64,000 nt of DNA from Archangium sp. (GTDB taxonomy: Bacteria > Myxococcota > Myxococcia > Myxococcales > Myxococcaceae). The position numbers and the translations under genes are program-made. Positions 1 through 9,943 of this stretch are shown here, one piece after another; the stretch's first letter is position 1; each line of letters opens with the position of its first letter. The stretch spans positions 1 to 64,000 of the forward strand of contig JAUXRX010000035.1 of NCBI GenBank assembly GCA_030681645.1. The letters are read 5' to 3'. The notes below the pieces were generated by a model that was not told where the DNA came from, ran no database searches, and worked only from the letters and a program-made list of their open reading frames with translations.

Positions 1-141
1 ATCCGCCTGGCGCGCGGCAAGGGCCCGAAGAAGAACACCCAGCTCTGCGCGGAGACCTTCGTTCAATACAAGGGCGCCGAGGCGGGCCAGCTCGACTGGC
101 GCCCCACCGAGACCATCCCCGAAGACTTCTACGCGCTCTGA
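1..141 (+). CDS. C-terminal end of an unidentified protein (partial)
   Basis: The window opens inside a frame that reads 46 residues and stops at TGA (139-141). The visible tail is hydrophilic, with a Lys-rich start (RGKGPKKNT) and the end PEDFYAL. No domain can be recognised from this fragment; the gene starts outside the window. The 146 bp that follow to the next start hold no clear hairpin or other signal. Confidence 0.55.
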   Translation: MRLARGKGPKKNTQLCAETFVQYKGAEAGQLDWRPTETIPEDFYAL

Positions 142-287
142 GCCGCTTCACTGCACGGTGAGGGTGAAGCTCACGTTCGAGCAGTGCCCCGTGAAGACGG
201 GTGATGCCTGCCGTCAACGGCGCCCGGTACCTCCGCAGGCCAGGGACCCGATGATCATTACGAGGGGTTACACAGCGCTCCCTGTCG

Positions 288-1133
288 ATGGAGAGCGCCG
301 AGCTTGACCCGGAGATCGCGAGTCGTATTGTGCCTCTGCGAATGCCCCCGCTCGGCAAACTCGAAGACCCGCCGATCAATGAGGTGGTGTGCGGCGTGCT
401 CTTCAAGCCCGTCGCCGAGCTCGATCCAGTCGTGCTCGGGTCCTTCTGGCAGCTCCGTCGGGACGCGTACCCCCGCCGCGAGTTCAAGGCCCCGATCGCC
501 CCACAGGTGCCCGAAGGTCTTCTGCTCCAGCTGAGCCCAGACGTTGGTCCCCTCCGCACCTGGCTCATCTCGAAGGACGACGTCCTCATTATTCAGGTTC
601 AGCACGACCGCTTCTATCTGAACTGGAGAGCCCGCCAGGGGGAGTACCCCCGCTTCAACGACTGGGACGAAAAGCAGGGCCTGCTCTCGAAGTTCCTGAC
701 TGAGCTGCGCGCATTCACCGCGTTTGTCAGCAAGGAACTCGGAGAGAAGGTCGAGTTGCAGGGGCTGGAACTCGCCAAGGTCGATCGATTTGACCAAGGG
801 CGTCACTGGCATGGTGCGGCTGACCTGGCAGCGTTGTTGCCCATGCTTCGGCCAGCGCTGGACGTGGCGATCGCAGGGACTGACCCGGAGGTCGCGGTAC
901 GACTGACGATGCCCCTCAAAGATGGCTCGATGGATATCTCGATCGGTGGTCTTGCACGGCCAGGTCAACCGCAGAATCGTGCGCTCAAGTTGGAGTGTCG
1001 AAGATCACTGCGTCGCGTCCTTTCGCTCGACGAAGTGGAAGAGGCAATGAAGGCCAGCAACACCGACTTGAATGACCTGTTCCAGCGGCTTGTTCCTGAC
1101 CAGAAGCGGTTTGAGAAAGGGTGGCGGCCATGA
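288..1133 (+). CDS. TIGR04255-like family protein, first gene of a three-gene operon
   Basis: 281 residues starting at ATG. The N-terminal segment PPLGKLEDPPINEVVCGVLF, with the Pro-Pro-hx-Glu-Val-Val-x-Gly-Val-x-Phe pattern at about residues 20-40, resembles the opening signature of the sporadically distributed TIGR04255 family, whose biochemical function is unknown to me. The rest is a mixed alpha/beta protein with no signal peptide or membrane segment, so it is probably cytosolic. Its TGA overlaps the ATG of the next gene (ATGA, 1130-1133), and that gene overlaps the third in the same way, so the three are probably translationally coupled. The family assignment rests on motif recall and should be confirmed by a profile search. 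Confidence 0.7.
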   Translation: MESAELDPEIASRIVPLRMPPLGKLEDPPINEVVCGVLFKPVAELDPVVLGSFWQLRRDAYPRREFKAPIAPQVPEGLLLQLSPDVGPLRTWLISKDDVLIIQVQHDRFYLNWRARQGEYPRFNDWDEKQGLLSKFLTELRAFTAFVSKELGEKVELQGLELAKVDRFDQGRHWHGAADLAALLPMLRPALDVAIAGTDPEVAVRLTMPLKDGSMDISIGGLARPGQPQNRALKLECRRSLRRVLSLDEVEEAMKASNTDLNDLFQRLVPDQKRFEKGWRP

Positions 1134-1588
1134 GCGTCAGCGCAGCGACAGTCTACGGGTACAGGGAGCGAGCGTCTTTTCCCTGGTCGAGGACCGAGAC
1201 GCCGGTGGAGACGCCAGCCGTAGGGCTCGCGGACGAGGACGCCCCTCGTGCCGAGGAGCTCTGCGAGAACCACTTCATCGAGCTGGCGACGACGAACCCG
1301 GCGCTCCTCGTGGATTGGATGCGCACGGTGCTCGCAAAGCGACCGGAGCTGTTGACCTTCGCTGCTGAAGCCGCGGGACGGATCGCGCACACGCCGCTGG
1401 TCTTCTCGGCCCTCCTGCCCTTGCTCAGGCATAGCGAAGCGGTGGTGCGTGAAGGGGCGGTCTACGGTCTGGGTCCCCATCTGGCCTCGTCGCTTGACGC
1501 GCGCGACACGCTCCGCGAGTTGCTTGGCTCCGAATCGAGCCCCGGGGTTGCGAGGGCGATTCAGGAAGCGCTCTCACTGGTGGAGTGA
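1130..1588 (+). CDS. Small helical protein, possibly HEAT-like, in the TIGR04255-like operon
   Basis: 152 residues if the ATG inside the ATGA overlap is used; a GTG nine bases upstream is also possible. Residues from about 40 to the end are rich in Ala/Leu helices, with segments such as LPLLRHSEAVVREGAVYGLG and LRELLGSESSPGVARAIQEAL that look like one or two HEAT-type helical pairs. This suggests a protein-interaction adaptor, but that is inference from composition. No signal peptide. Its TGA overlaps the GTG of the next gene (GTGA, 1585-1588), so all three genes should be made together. Confidence 0.7.
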   Translation: MSVSAATVYGYRERASFPWSRTETPVETPAVGLADEDAPRAEELCENHFIELATTNPALLVDWMRTVLAKRPELLTFAAEAAGRIAHTPLVFSALLPLLRHSEAVVREGAVYGLGPHLASSLDARDTLRELLGSESSPGVARAIQEALSLVE

Positions 1589-2148
1589 CCACGGTGAGGC
1601 GGGTGGTCCGCCTCGGTCGGCGGCGCAGCGCGTGGGAGTCGCCGACGGCGCGGGAGATCGCGGAGGTGGAGTTTCGCGATCGGAATTCTGATGGACTGGA
1701 TCTGCGTCCGTCGGTGTACCTCGTGTCTGCAGACGACGAGGTTTCTCTGCGTGCTCTCGTGGTCAGGGTCTGCGCAGAGCATTGGGCCACATTCATCTCC
1801 CCACCACGTCCTGGAATCGCTGGTCCCGTGCTGGACGCCGAGGGTGCTTCTCCCGCTGCTGTCCTGCCTTCTCCCGGCGAGACCCATTTCTCCTACGCCA
1901 ACGCCGTCCACGCCGAGCTTCACCTTGATGATGAGGCGGGCCTCATGCATCTGGTCGCCGTGCTGAAAGCAGAGCTCGCGACCCGCGACCTCGCTGTTCT
2001 CGGGAGCGAAGCGCTCATCTACGTCGCCGAGCGGCTCAAGGTCAGCGATCAGGAGTGGGCGGCAGTGCTCGACAGGGGCTGGGTAGCTGCAGCCACCGCG
2101 TACCAGAACCGATTGGCCCGAGAGGCGGCAGCCCGGGGGCGCCGCTGA
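1585..2148 (+). CDS. Hypothetical protein, third gene of the TIGR04255-like operon
   Basis: 187 residues from a GTG start embedded in the stop of the preceding gene. No family recognised. The N-terminus is Arg-rich (RRVVRLGRRRSAW); the middle has VHAELHLDDEAGLMHLVAVL and the C-terminus is helical with an Arg-rich end (LAREAAARGRR). There are no membrane segments or signal peptide. It is the last gene of the operon; the 85 bp to the convergent kinase gene hold no convincing terminator. Whether the three proteins form a complex is unknown, but the double 4-bp overlap argues for a fixed stoichiometry. Confidence 0.65.
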   Translation: MTTVRRVVRLGRRRSAWESPTAREIAEVEFRDRNSDGLDLRPSVYLVSADDEVSLRALVVRVCAEHWATFISPPRPGIAGPVLDAEGASPAAVLPSPGETHFSYANAVHAELHLDDEAGLMHLVAVLKAELATRDLAVLGSEALIYVAERLKVSDQEWAAVLDRGWVAAATAYQNRLAREAAARGRR

Positions 2149-2233
2149 ACTCGGTCCGGAACCCAGAGGGCATTTCGCAGAGGACTGGCGAGATCATCGC
2201 ACGCAAGGGTTGGCTTGCCGTCCCCGAGCAACG

Positions 2234-3718
<1,485 letters not shown>

Positions 3719-3757
3719 TGGCGTCGAGTGTACAGAAGACTGATATCCACGGGACCC

Positions 3758-5248
3758 GTGAATCCTCAACTCGAGCTGAGCCAGATCCAGACGTTCGAAG
3801 GCAAGTACCCGAAGCAACTCTGGTGGCTCTTCTTCAGCGAGATGTGGGAGCGCTTCAGCTTCTACGGCATGCGCGGGGTGCTGACCTTCTTCATGGTCAA
3901 CCAGCTCATGATGTCCGAGAGCGTGGCGAACCTGCAGTACGGGGCGACGCAGGCGTTCGTCTACGCCTTCACCTTCGTGGGCGGCCTCTTCGCAGACAAA
4001 ATCCTCGGGTTCCGCCGCTCGCTCATGTGGGGCGGGCTGTTGATGATCATCGGCAGCCTCATCCTCGCGGTGGACCCGAAGGACTACTTCTTCATCGGCA
4101 TCGCCTTCAACATCGTGGGCACCGGCTTCTTCAAGCCGAACATCTCGAGCATGGTGGGCACGCTCTACAAGGACGACGACGTCCGGCGCGACGCGGGCTT
4201 CTCGCTCTTCTACTCGGGCATCAACGTGGGCGCGCTGCTGGGCGGCTACCTCTGCGTGTACCTGGGCAAGACCTACTCCTGGAACCTCGCGTTCGGGCTC
4301 ACGGCCATCGTGATGACCATCAGCGTGGCCACCTTCGCGTTCTCGCAGCGGTACCTGGGGCCCATCGGGCTCTCGCCGCGCCACGGCCAGCCCGACGAGG
4401 CGAAGACGCGCTGGTACGACTGGGCCACCTACGCGGGCTCGCTGGCGATCATCCCGGTGATCATCACGATGGTCTCGAAGACCGACCTCACCGACTACTT
4501 CATGTACACCATCGGGCCGCTCACGCTGATCTACGTGGGCTACGAGATGGCGCGCAGCACCCCGGACGAGCGCAAGAAGCTCGCGGCCGCGATGGTGTTC
4601 ATCCTCTTCTCCATCATCTTCTGGGCGTTCTTCGAGCAGTCCGGCGGCTCGTTGAGCCTGTTCGCCGCGAACAACCTCGAGCCGTACTCCGTCTTCGGCT
4701 GGTTCAGCATCGACCCCAACGGCGTGAACAACTCGTCGAACTCGCTCTTCGTGATCATCTTCGCGCCGCTCCTGGGGCTGCTCTGGGTGGCGCTGGCGGC
4801 GAGGAAGCGCGAGCCGAACACGGTGGTGAAGTTCGGCCTGGGCTTCCTCTTCCTCGCCGCGGCCTTCTGGATCTTCTTCGCCACGCGCTTCTTCGCGAAC
4901 GAGAAGGGCATCACCTCGCTGGGCGTCTTCACCGGCGCGTACCTGGTGATCACCTTCGGCGAGCTGTGCCTCTCGCCCATCGGCCTGTCCATCATGACCA
5001 AGCTGTCCCCGAAGAAGCTGCAGGGCGTGATGATGGGCATGTGGTTCCTGGCCAGCGCCTACGGCCAGTACGCCGCAGGCCTGCTCGGCGCCGGCATGAC
5101 CAGCCCGCTGCCCGAGGCGACCCCGCTGGACAAGCTCACCTCGTACACCGCCGGCTACCAGCAGCTCGCCCTCTACGCGCTCGTCGCGGGCGTGGTGTTG
5201 CTCGCCATCTCACCGCTCGTGCGCAAGCTGATGGGCGAGGTCAAGTAG
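3758..5248 (+). CDS. Proton-dependent oligopeptide transporter (POT/PTR2 family)
   Basis: 496 residues from GTG at 3758; an in-frame start further upstream would overlap the divergent kinase, so it is less likely. The POT proton-coupling motif ExxERF is present (Glu28, Glu31, Arg32 in SEMWERFSFYG), followed by a large set of hydrophobic segments consistent with the 12-14 transmembrane helices of the major facilitator superfamily. FFKPNISSMVG matches the second conserved POT signature. It should import di- and tripeptides with protons across the inner membrane. Its stop lies two bases before the GTG of the next gene (secreted HExxH protein), suggesting co-transcription of peptide uptake with a candidate peptidase. 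Confidence 0.93.
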   Translation: MNPQLELSQIQTFEGKYPKQLWWLFFSEMWERFSFYGMRGVLTFFMVNQLMMSESVANLQYGATQAFVYAFTFVGGLFADKILGFRRSLMWGGLLMIIGSLILAVDPKDYFFIGIAFNIVGTGFFKPNISSMVGTLYKDDDVRRDAGFSLFYSGINVGALLGGYLCVYLGKTYSWNLAFGLTAIVMTISVATFAFSQRYLGPIGLSPRHGQPDEAKTRWYDWATYAGSLAIIPVIITMVSKTDLTDYFMYTIGPLTLIYVGYEMARSTPDERKKLAAAMVFILFSIIFWAFFEQSGGSLSLFAANNLEPYSVFGWFSIDPNGVNNSSNSLFVIIFAPLLGLLWVALAARKREPNTVVKFGLGFLFLAAAFWIFFATRFFANEKGITSLGVFTGAYLVITFGELCLSPIGLSIMTKLSPKKLQGVMMGMWFLASAYGQYAAGLLGAGMTSPLPEATPLDKLTSYTAGYQQLALYALVAGVVLLAISPLVRKLMGEVK

Positions 5249-5250
5249 AG

Positions 5251-6393
5251 GTGAGACCCTCGGGGAGAGGGAGACGTTGCTCACTTCTCCTCGCGGTTCT
5301 CTCGGCGACCGCTTTCGCGGCCGAGCCCAGCAAGCTGGTGGAGGAACTCCTCCCTCGCGTGGTGAAGGTGATGGGGCTGCCGGGCCCGAAGAACGTGAAG
5401 GTGAAGCTCGTCTCGCGCGAACAGGCCGAGGCCCTCCTCCGCCAAGACCTCGAGGAGGATCGCGATCACCTCCAACGCCTCGGTGAAGCGCTGCTCGCCG
5501 TCGGCCTGCTCCCCGCGGGCACGAAGCTCGAGGCGCTCGCCCCCGACTTCAACCGGCAGAACGTCAACGGCTTCTACGACCTCCGCCAGCACACGCTCTT
5601 CCTCCTCGATGATCAGCCCGACGAAGCCCAGCGCCCCATCGTCGCCCACGAGCTCGCCCACGCCGTGCAGGACGCGAACGTCGACCTCGACGCCGCGATG
5701 ACCGCGCGCCGCGGCTCCGAAGACGCCACGCTCGCCTTCACCGCCGTGCTCGAAGGCCAGGCCCAGGCCACCGCCGCGCTGGTGATGGAAGGCTGGCTCA
5801 GAGACCAGCACGTCACCGTCGAGGGAATGGCCGGCCTCCTCTCGGACACCGCCGCGAAGTCCGCAGCCGAAGCCGCGGAGCGCGCGCCCACGCCCTGGCT
5901 CGGCCTCCAGCTGCGCTTCCCCTACGTCGCGGGCCGCGAGCTCATCGCCGCGAACGCCACCGCCGATGATCCGATCGCCCGCGGCCTCTTGAGCAATCCA
6001 CCCGCCTCGACCGCGCAGGTCCTCGGGCCCCTCACCCCAGCCCTCTCCCCGCTGCGCAGGGAGAGGGAGACGCAGCCGCTCGAAGGACGCCTTCAGCTCG
6101 ACCGGCTCATCCCCAACGCGAAGCCGTCCATCTCCACCACGCTCGGCCGCGCCAACCTCGAGCTCCTCGGCGCCGGCCTCGGCGAAGGCTGGCGAGGCGA
6201 TCGCCTCGAGTCCGTGCGCGCCGGGAAGAAGACCATCACCGCCTGGGTCATCGTCTTCGAGAGCCCCGAGCAGAGCGCGAAGGTCGCCGCCGCCCTGAAG
6301 AACGCCAGCGCCAGCGGGCGCGCCGTCGTGCTGCTGGTGGGGGAGCCGTCGCCGAAAGTCCGCGCCGCGCTCCTGGCCCGTGAGTTCCGCTGA
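5251..6393 (+). CDS. Secreted HExxH metallopeptidase-like protein
   Basis: 380 residues from GTG two bases after the transporter stop; no other start fits ahead of the signal peptide. The signal peptide has an Arg-rich n-region (RPSGRGRR) and core CSLLLAVLSATAFA, with likely cleavage at AFA/AEP. A zinc-binding HELAH (His133, Glu134, His137) is followed by LEGQAQA (Glu168), a plausible third ligand as in gluzincins. The exact family is not recognised. Two copies of the REP-B repeat lie in this gene: a half copy encodes the n-region, and a full in-frame copy at 6028-6069 encodes PLTPALSPLRRERE in the C-terminal half. The link to peptide import is inferred from context. Confidence 0.75.
   Translation: MRPSGRGRRCSLLLAVLSATAFAAEPSKLVEELLPRVVKVMGLPGPKNVKVKLVSREQAEALLRQDLEEDRDHLQRLGEALLAVGLLPAGTKLEALAPDFNRQNVNGFYDLRQHTLFLLDDQPDEAQRPIVAHELAHAVQDANVDLDAAMTARRGSEDATLAFTAVLEGQAQATAALVMEGWLRDQHVTVEGMAGLLSDTAAKSAAEAAERAPTPWLGLQLRFPYVAGRELIAANATADDPIARGLLSNPPASTAQVLGPLTPALSPLRRERETQPLEGRLQLDRLIPNAKPSISTTLGRANLELLGAGLGEGWRGDRLESVRAGKKTITAWVIVFESPEQSAKVAAALKNASASGRAVVLLVGEPSPKVRAALLAREFR
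5257..5275 (+). repeat. REP-B half copy at the start of the HExxH gene
   Basis: ccctcggggagagggagac is the 3' arm of the REP-B palindrome seen in full at 6028 and 10936. It starts six bases after the GTG and encodes the basic n-region of the signal peptide. Confidence 0.6.
6028..6069 (+). repeat. REP-B full copy inside a coding region
   Basis: A 42-bp element with a perfect 9-bp stem ccctctccc/gggagaggg around the loop cgctgcgca, preceded by cccctcacccc. It is in frame within the HExxH protein and nearly identical to the intergenic copy at 10936-10976. Confidence 0.85.
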
Positions 6394-6474
6394 GCCCTGA
6401 GAAACGAGACAACGAACCCGGGCCGTGTCATGCCTCGGCCTACATCGCCCCCGCAGTTTCTTCAGGAGTCACGT

Positions 6475-7284
6475 ATGCAGACCCGGATCCTGCTTCTCGC
6501 TGTGAGCGTTCTCTCCTTCACCGGCTGCCCGGAAGACATGAGCACCGAGAAGGCCACCTGGGACACCACCACCAAGGGGTGGGCGGACCGGATGGACAAG
6601 ATGAAGAAGGGCCACGACGAACTGGCCGCGAAGGTGAAGGCCTTCACCGTGCCCGAGAGCGAGGCCGCGCTGGTGGCAGACAAGGCTGACCTCACCAAGG
6701 CCGTCGAGACCGGCACCACCGCCATCACCGCGGCCGAGCACGAGATGCAGACGGCGAAGACGACCATCGAGAAGCTGATCAGCAACGGCAAGAAGGTGCA
6801 GGTCGAGGTCGCGCTGGGCACCACCAAGTCGACCGTCGACGGCACGCTCGCCCGCGCGGAGTCGATGGTCTCTTCCGCGAACTCGGCCCTCGAGACGCTC
6901 ACCAAGAAGGTCGCCGCGGCCAAGGCCTCGGGTGACGCCGCGAAGTCGCGCACCGACGCGTGGCTCAACGAGGTGAAGAAGAAGGGCGCCGCCATCATCG
7001 TCGACGATCTCGTGTTCGCCGGCGAAGGCCTCGACGCCGACAAGTCGAAGGTCGCGCTCAGCAGCCTGGTCGCCACCCTCAAGAGCTGCGCAGACCTCAA
7101 GGTCGAGCTCACCGTCGTCGCGCTGGGCGAGGCGACCGACCTGGGCACCAAGCGCGCCGAGGCCCTCAAGACCTACCTCACCACCAACGGCGTCAACGTG
7201 GCGGTGCTGGCGAAGGTCGCGGGCAGCGCGGTGAAGGAAGGCGAGGAGAAGGTCTCGTTCGCCGTCACCACCCCCTGCAAGTAG
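6475..7284 (+). CDS. Lipoprotein with C-terminal OmpA-like domain
   Basis: 269 residues; ATG preceded by AGGAG about ten bases upstream. A lipoprotein signal (LLAVSVLSFTGC) puts the lipidated Cys at residue 18. The middle (about 30-170) is an Ala/Lys/Glu-rich helical region likely to form a coiled coil (TKAVETGTTAITAAEHEMQT). The last 90 residues (DDLVFAGEGLDADKSKVALS onward, including LGTKRAEALKTYLTTNGVNV) resemble an OmpA C-terminal peptidoglycan-binding fold. This would place it in the outer membrane facing the cell wall, but the peptidoglycan-binding residues are not convincingly preserved. Its stop abuts the stop of the convergent response regulator. Confidence 0.75.
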   Translation: MQTRILLLAVSVLSFTGCPEDMSTEKATWDTTTKGWADRMDKMKKGHDELAAKVKAFTVPESEAALVADKADLTKAVETGTTAITAAEHEMQTAKTTIEKLISNGKKVQVEVALGTTKSTVDGTLARAESMVSSANSALETLTKKVAAAKASGDAAKSRTDAWLNEVKKKGAAIIVDDLVFAGEGLDADKSKVALSSLVATLKSCADLKVELTVVALGEATDLGTKRAEALKTYLTTNGVNVAVLAKVAGSAVKEGEEKVSFAVTTPCK

Positions 7285-7959
7285 TCACCTCACCAGCCGG
7301 AAGCCGACGCCCCGTACGGTCTTCAGCTCGAAGCCGGAGCTGTCGGCCTTCAGCTTCTTCTTGAGCGAGCTGACGAAGTTGTCGACGGTGTGCGTGTCCA
7401 CCACGACGTCGCCCCACACCGCGTCGAGAATGTCGTCGCGCTTCACCACCGCGTCGCCCGCGCGGAGCAGGCAGACCAGCAGGTCGAACTCCTTGCGCGT
7501 CAGCTCCACCGCGCCCGAAGGCCCGGTGACCGTGCGCTTCGTCTCGTCGACCTGGTAGTGCCCCAGCGCGTGCGTCGAGGCCAGCGGCGAGCCCGCCCGG
7601 CGCCCCAGCGCGGCCACCCGCGCCAGCAGCTCGCGCAGCCGGTAGGGCTTGGCCAGGTAGTCGTCGGCGCCCGCCTCGAAGCCCTTCACCAGGTCGTCCT
7701 CGAGCGTGCGCGCGGTGAGCATCAACACCCGCGCCGCGTTGCCCGCCTTGCGCAGCTCGCGGCAGAGCGCCGAGCCGTCACCGTCGGGCAGCATGAGGTC
7801 GAGCACCACCACGTCGAAGGGCTGCGCCGTGACCGCGCTCCGGGCCGCCGCGAGCGAGGCGGCGGCGACCACCACGTAGCCCTCGTCTTCGAGGTTGTCG
7901 GTGACCGCGAGGCGGAGGCTCGAGTCGTCCTCCACCACCAGGACCTGAAGTGCAGGCAT
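7285..7959 (-). CDS. OmpR-family response regulator
   Basis: 224 residues. The receiver domain (1-120) has the acidic pair Glu10/Asp11-Asp12, phospho-acceptor Asp54 in VVVLDLMLPDG, and Lys in YLAKPY. The C-terminal winged helix (about 130-224) has VELTRKEFDLLVCLLRAGD and ends TVRGVGFRLVR, typical of OmpR/PhoB DNA-binding domains. It should be a phosphorylation-activated transcription factor. Two sensor candidates are close: the hemerythrin-kinase, divergent across 98 bp, and the membrane kinase at 10977-12746, on the same strand and with the HisKA type usually paired with OmpR regulators. The sequence does not decide between them. Confidence 0.93.
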   Translation of the reverse strand: MPALQVLVVEDDSSLRLAVTDNLEDEGYVVVAAASLAAARSAVTAQPFDVVVLDLMLPDGDGSALCRELRKAGNAARVLMLTARTLEDDLVKGFEAGADDYLAKPYRLRELLARVAALGRRAGSPLASTHALGHYQVDETKRTVTGPSGAVELTRKEFDLLVCLLRAGDAVVKRDDILDAVWGDVVVDTHTVDNFVSSLKKKLKADSSGFELKTVRGVGFRLVR

Positions 7960-8057
7960 GGGGCCTTATTAGCGCGGCCATCGACAGCTGTCGGCGAACG
8001 CAGGGATTGCGCGGCGGATCTGCTGGTGAGGCAGACACCGCCCATTACCTTTCTCTG

Positions 8058-9530
8058 ATGGACGCGCTGGTCTGGAGCGATCGATTTCTCACGGGGCTGG
8101 CGACGGTGGATGCTCAACATGAACGCCTGGTCGAGCTGATCAACGCCTTCGGCGAGCTCAACGCCCGCACCTCCGAGGTGCCGCGGGCCGAGCTCGAGGC
8201 GGTCGTCGACGAGCTCACCCGCTATGCGCACACCCACTTCTTCGACGAGGAGGCGCTCATGCGCGCGGGTGGCGTCGACCCGCGCTTCGTCTCGCAGCAC
8301 GTGGCCCAGCACGCCCACTTCCTGCGCGACGTGGGCCAGATGCGCGCGTCAGATTTCCTGGGCCGGCCCGAGACGGCGCGGGTGCTGCTGCGCTTCCTGC
8401 TCCATTGGCTCGCGTTCCACATCCTCGGCACGGACATGCAGCTGGCGCGGCAGCTCGAGCTCCTGCGCCTCGGCGAGACCGCAGAGGCTGCGTACGCCGC
8501 CGAGGTGCGCGAAGTGGAAGGCCCCGCCCAGCTGCTGCTCGGCGCCCTCGACGATCTCCTCCGCGTCATCGCCGTGCGCAACGCCGAGCTCACCGAGGCC
8601 AACCGCACCCTCGAGGCGCGCGTCGCCGAGCGCACCGCCGAGCTCCAGGCCAGCATCGACGCGCTGCGCTCGACGCAGATGAAGCTGGTCGAGAGCGAGA
8701 AGCTCGCCTCGGTCGGCCAGCTCGCGTCGGGCATGGCCCATGAGATCAACAACCCGCTCGCGTACATCACCGGCAACCTCACGGCCCTCGAGGACCACAC
8801 CGCCGCGCTGTTCAAGGTGCTCGACGCCGAGCAGGCCCTCGAGCCCGAGCTGCCTGAGCCGGCGCGAGCGCGTCTCGAGCAGGTCCGCCGGCAGGTCGAC
8901 CTCGCCTTCGTGCGCGAAGACCTCGCCCCGCTGCTCGCGCAGACCAGGGAAGGCGTCGGGCGCGTGCAGACCATCGTGCGCGACCTCAAGGACTTCTCGC
9001 ACGTCGACTCGGCCACCCTCACCGACGTCGACCTCAAGAGCTGCGTCGAGGCGACGCTCAAGGTGGTGGGCTCGAGGCACCGTGAGGGGGTCACCTTCGA
9101 GACCTCGTTCGGTGCGGCGCCCCGGCTCCACTGCCAGGCGGCCCAGGTCAACCACGCCCTCTTGAGCCTGGTGCTCAACGCGGCCCAGGCCGTGCGAGAT
9201 ACCCCCGGTGGCCGCGGCGCCGTGGCCATTCGCACCGGGCTCGACGGCGCCTTCGCCTTCGTCGAGGTGAAGGATACGGGCGTGGGAATGGCCCCCGAGG
9301 TGCTGTCGCGCGCCTTCGAGCCGTTCTTCACCACCCGCGCCCCGGGGCAGGGTGTCGGCCTCGGCTTGAGCACGACGTACAACTGCGCCCGCGCCCACGG
9401 CGGCCGGGTGGACGCGGCGAGCGAGCCCGGCGTGGGCTCGACCTTCCGGCTGTCCTTGCCCATCGACGGCCACGAGGACCTCCCGGCGCCCTCGCTGCGC
9501 AACGACTTCAACGGGCGGCGCTACGCCTGA
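8058..9530 (+). CDS. Bacteriohemerythrin-histidine kinase fusion
   Basis: 490 residues from ATG. Residues 1-130 are a hemerythrin domain with the expected di-iron ligands: His21, His60-x3-Glu64, His81-x3-His85 and His121-x4-Asp126. A coiled-coil linker (about 165-215, NAELTEANRTLEARVAERTA) joins it to a histidine kinase: H-box MAHEINNP with His228, G1 box DTGVGM, F-box FEPFFTT, G2 GVGLGLS. There is no signal peptide or membrane segment, so it is a soluble sensor, probably of O2 or another di-iron ligand such as NO. It carries no receiver; the divergent OmpR regulator 98 bp away is a possible partner, although NtrB-like kinases of this type often use other receivers. Confidence 0.93.
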   Translation: MDALVWSDRFLTGLATVDAQHERLVELINAFGELNARTSEVPRAELEAVVDELTRYAHTHFFDEEALMRAGGVDPRFVSQHVAQHAHFLRDVGQMRASDFLGRPETARVLLRFLLHWLAFHILGTDMQLARQLELLRLGETAEAAYAAEVREVEGPAQLLLGALDDLLRVIAVRNAELTEANRTLEARVAERTAELQASIDALRSTQMKLVESEKLASVGQLASGMAHEINNPLAYITGNLTALEDHTAALFKVLDAEQALEPELPEPARARLEQVRRQVDLAFVREDLAPLLAQTREGVGRVQTIVRDLKDFSHVDSATLTDVDLKSCVEATLKVVGSRHREGVTFETSFGAAPRLHCQAAQVNHALLSLVLNAAQAVRDTPGGRGAVAIRTGLDGAFAFVEVKDTGVGMAPEVLSRAFEPFFTTRAPGQGVGLGLSTTYNCARAHGGRVDAASEPGVGSTFRLSLPIDGHEDLPAPSLRNDFNGRRYA

Positions 9531-9887
9531 TCAGTCCTTGCGAGCCAGCAGCCCGACCATCACCAGCCCCGCACCGACGACGAGGTGCAACACGTCGTCG
9601 ACGCGGGTCCACAGGAAGAGCGAGCGCGGCCACAGGTCGAGCGCGCTGGCGAGCGCCTGGTAGAGGTCGATCAGCCCGAAGCCGAGGTTGAACGCGCGCA
9701 CCGCGGCCGGCTTGCGGCTCATCACGCAGCCCAGGCCCATCAACCCGAAGACGAGGTGGAAGACGTTGTAGGGCGCGGCGCCGCTGGTCAGCGCGGCCGA
9801 GGCCGGCACCACGAAGCCCATCACCCCCACCACGATGAGGATGGGGGCGAAGAGGCGCAGCACCGCCAGGTTCAGGGGCGTCTTCAT
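9531..9887 (-). CDS. Four-helix inner-membrane protein, DUF4383-like
   Basis: 118 residues with four hydrophobic segments: LFAPILIVVGVMGFVV, YNVFHLVFGLMGLGCV, FNLGFGLIDLYQALASAL and VLHLVVGAGLVMVGLL. The pattern of short loops with an NVFHLxxGxxGL segment fits DUF4383-type membrane proteins. Function unknown. Its stop abuts the stop of the hemerythrin-kinase gene, so transcription converges. Confidence 0.75.
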   Translation of the reverse strand: MKTPLNLAVLRLFAPILIVVGVMGFVVPASAALTSGAAPYNVFHLVFGLMGLGCVMSRKPAAVRAFNLGFGLIDLYQALASALDLWPRSLFLWTRVDDVLHLVVGAGLVMVGLLARKD

Positions 9888-9943
9888 CGGGCGAGGTTAC
9901 GTCGCTCGGCTGGAAGTGGATTGGTGGATACTCCCTGGCTCCC

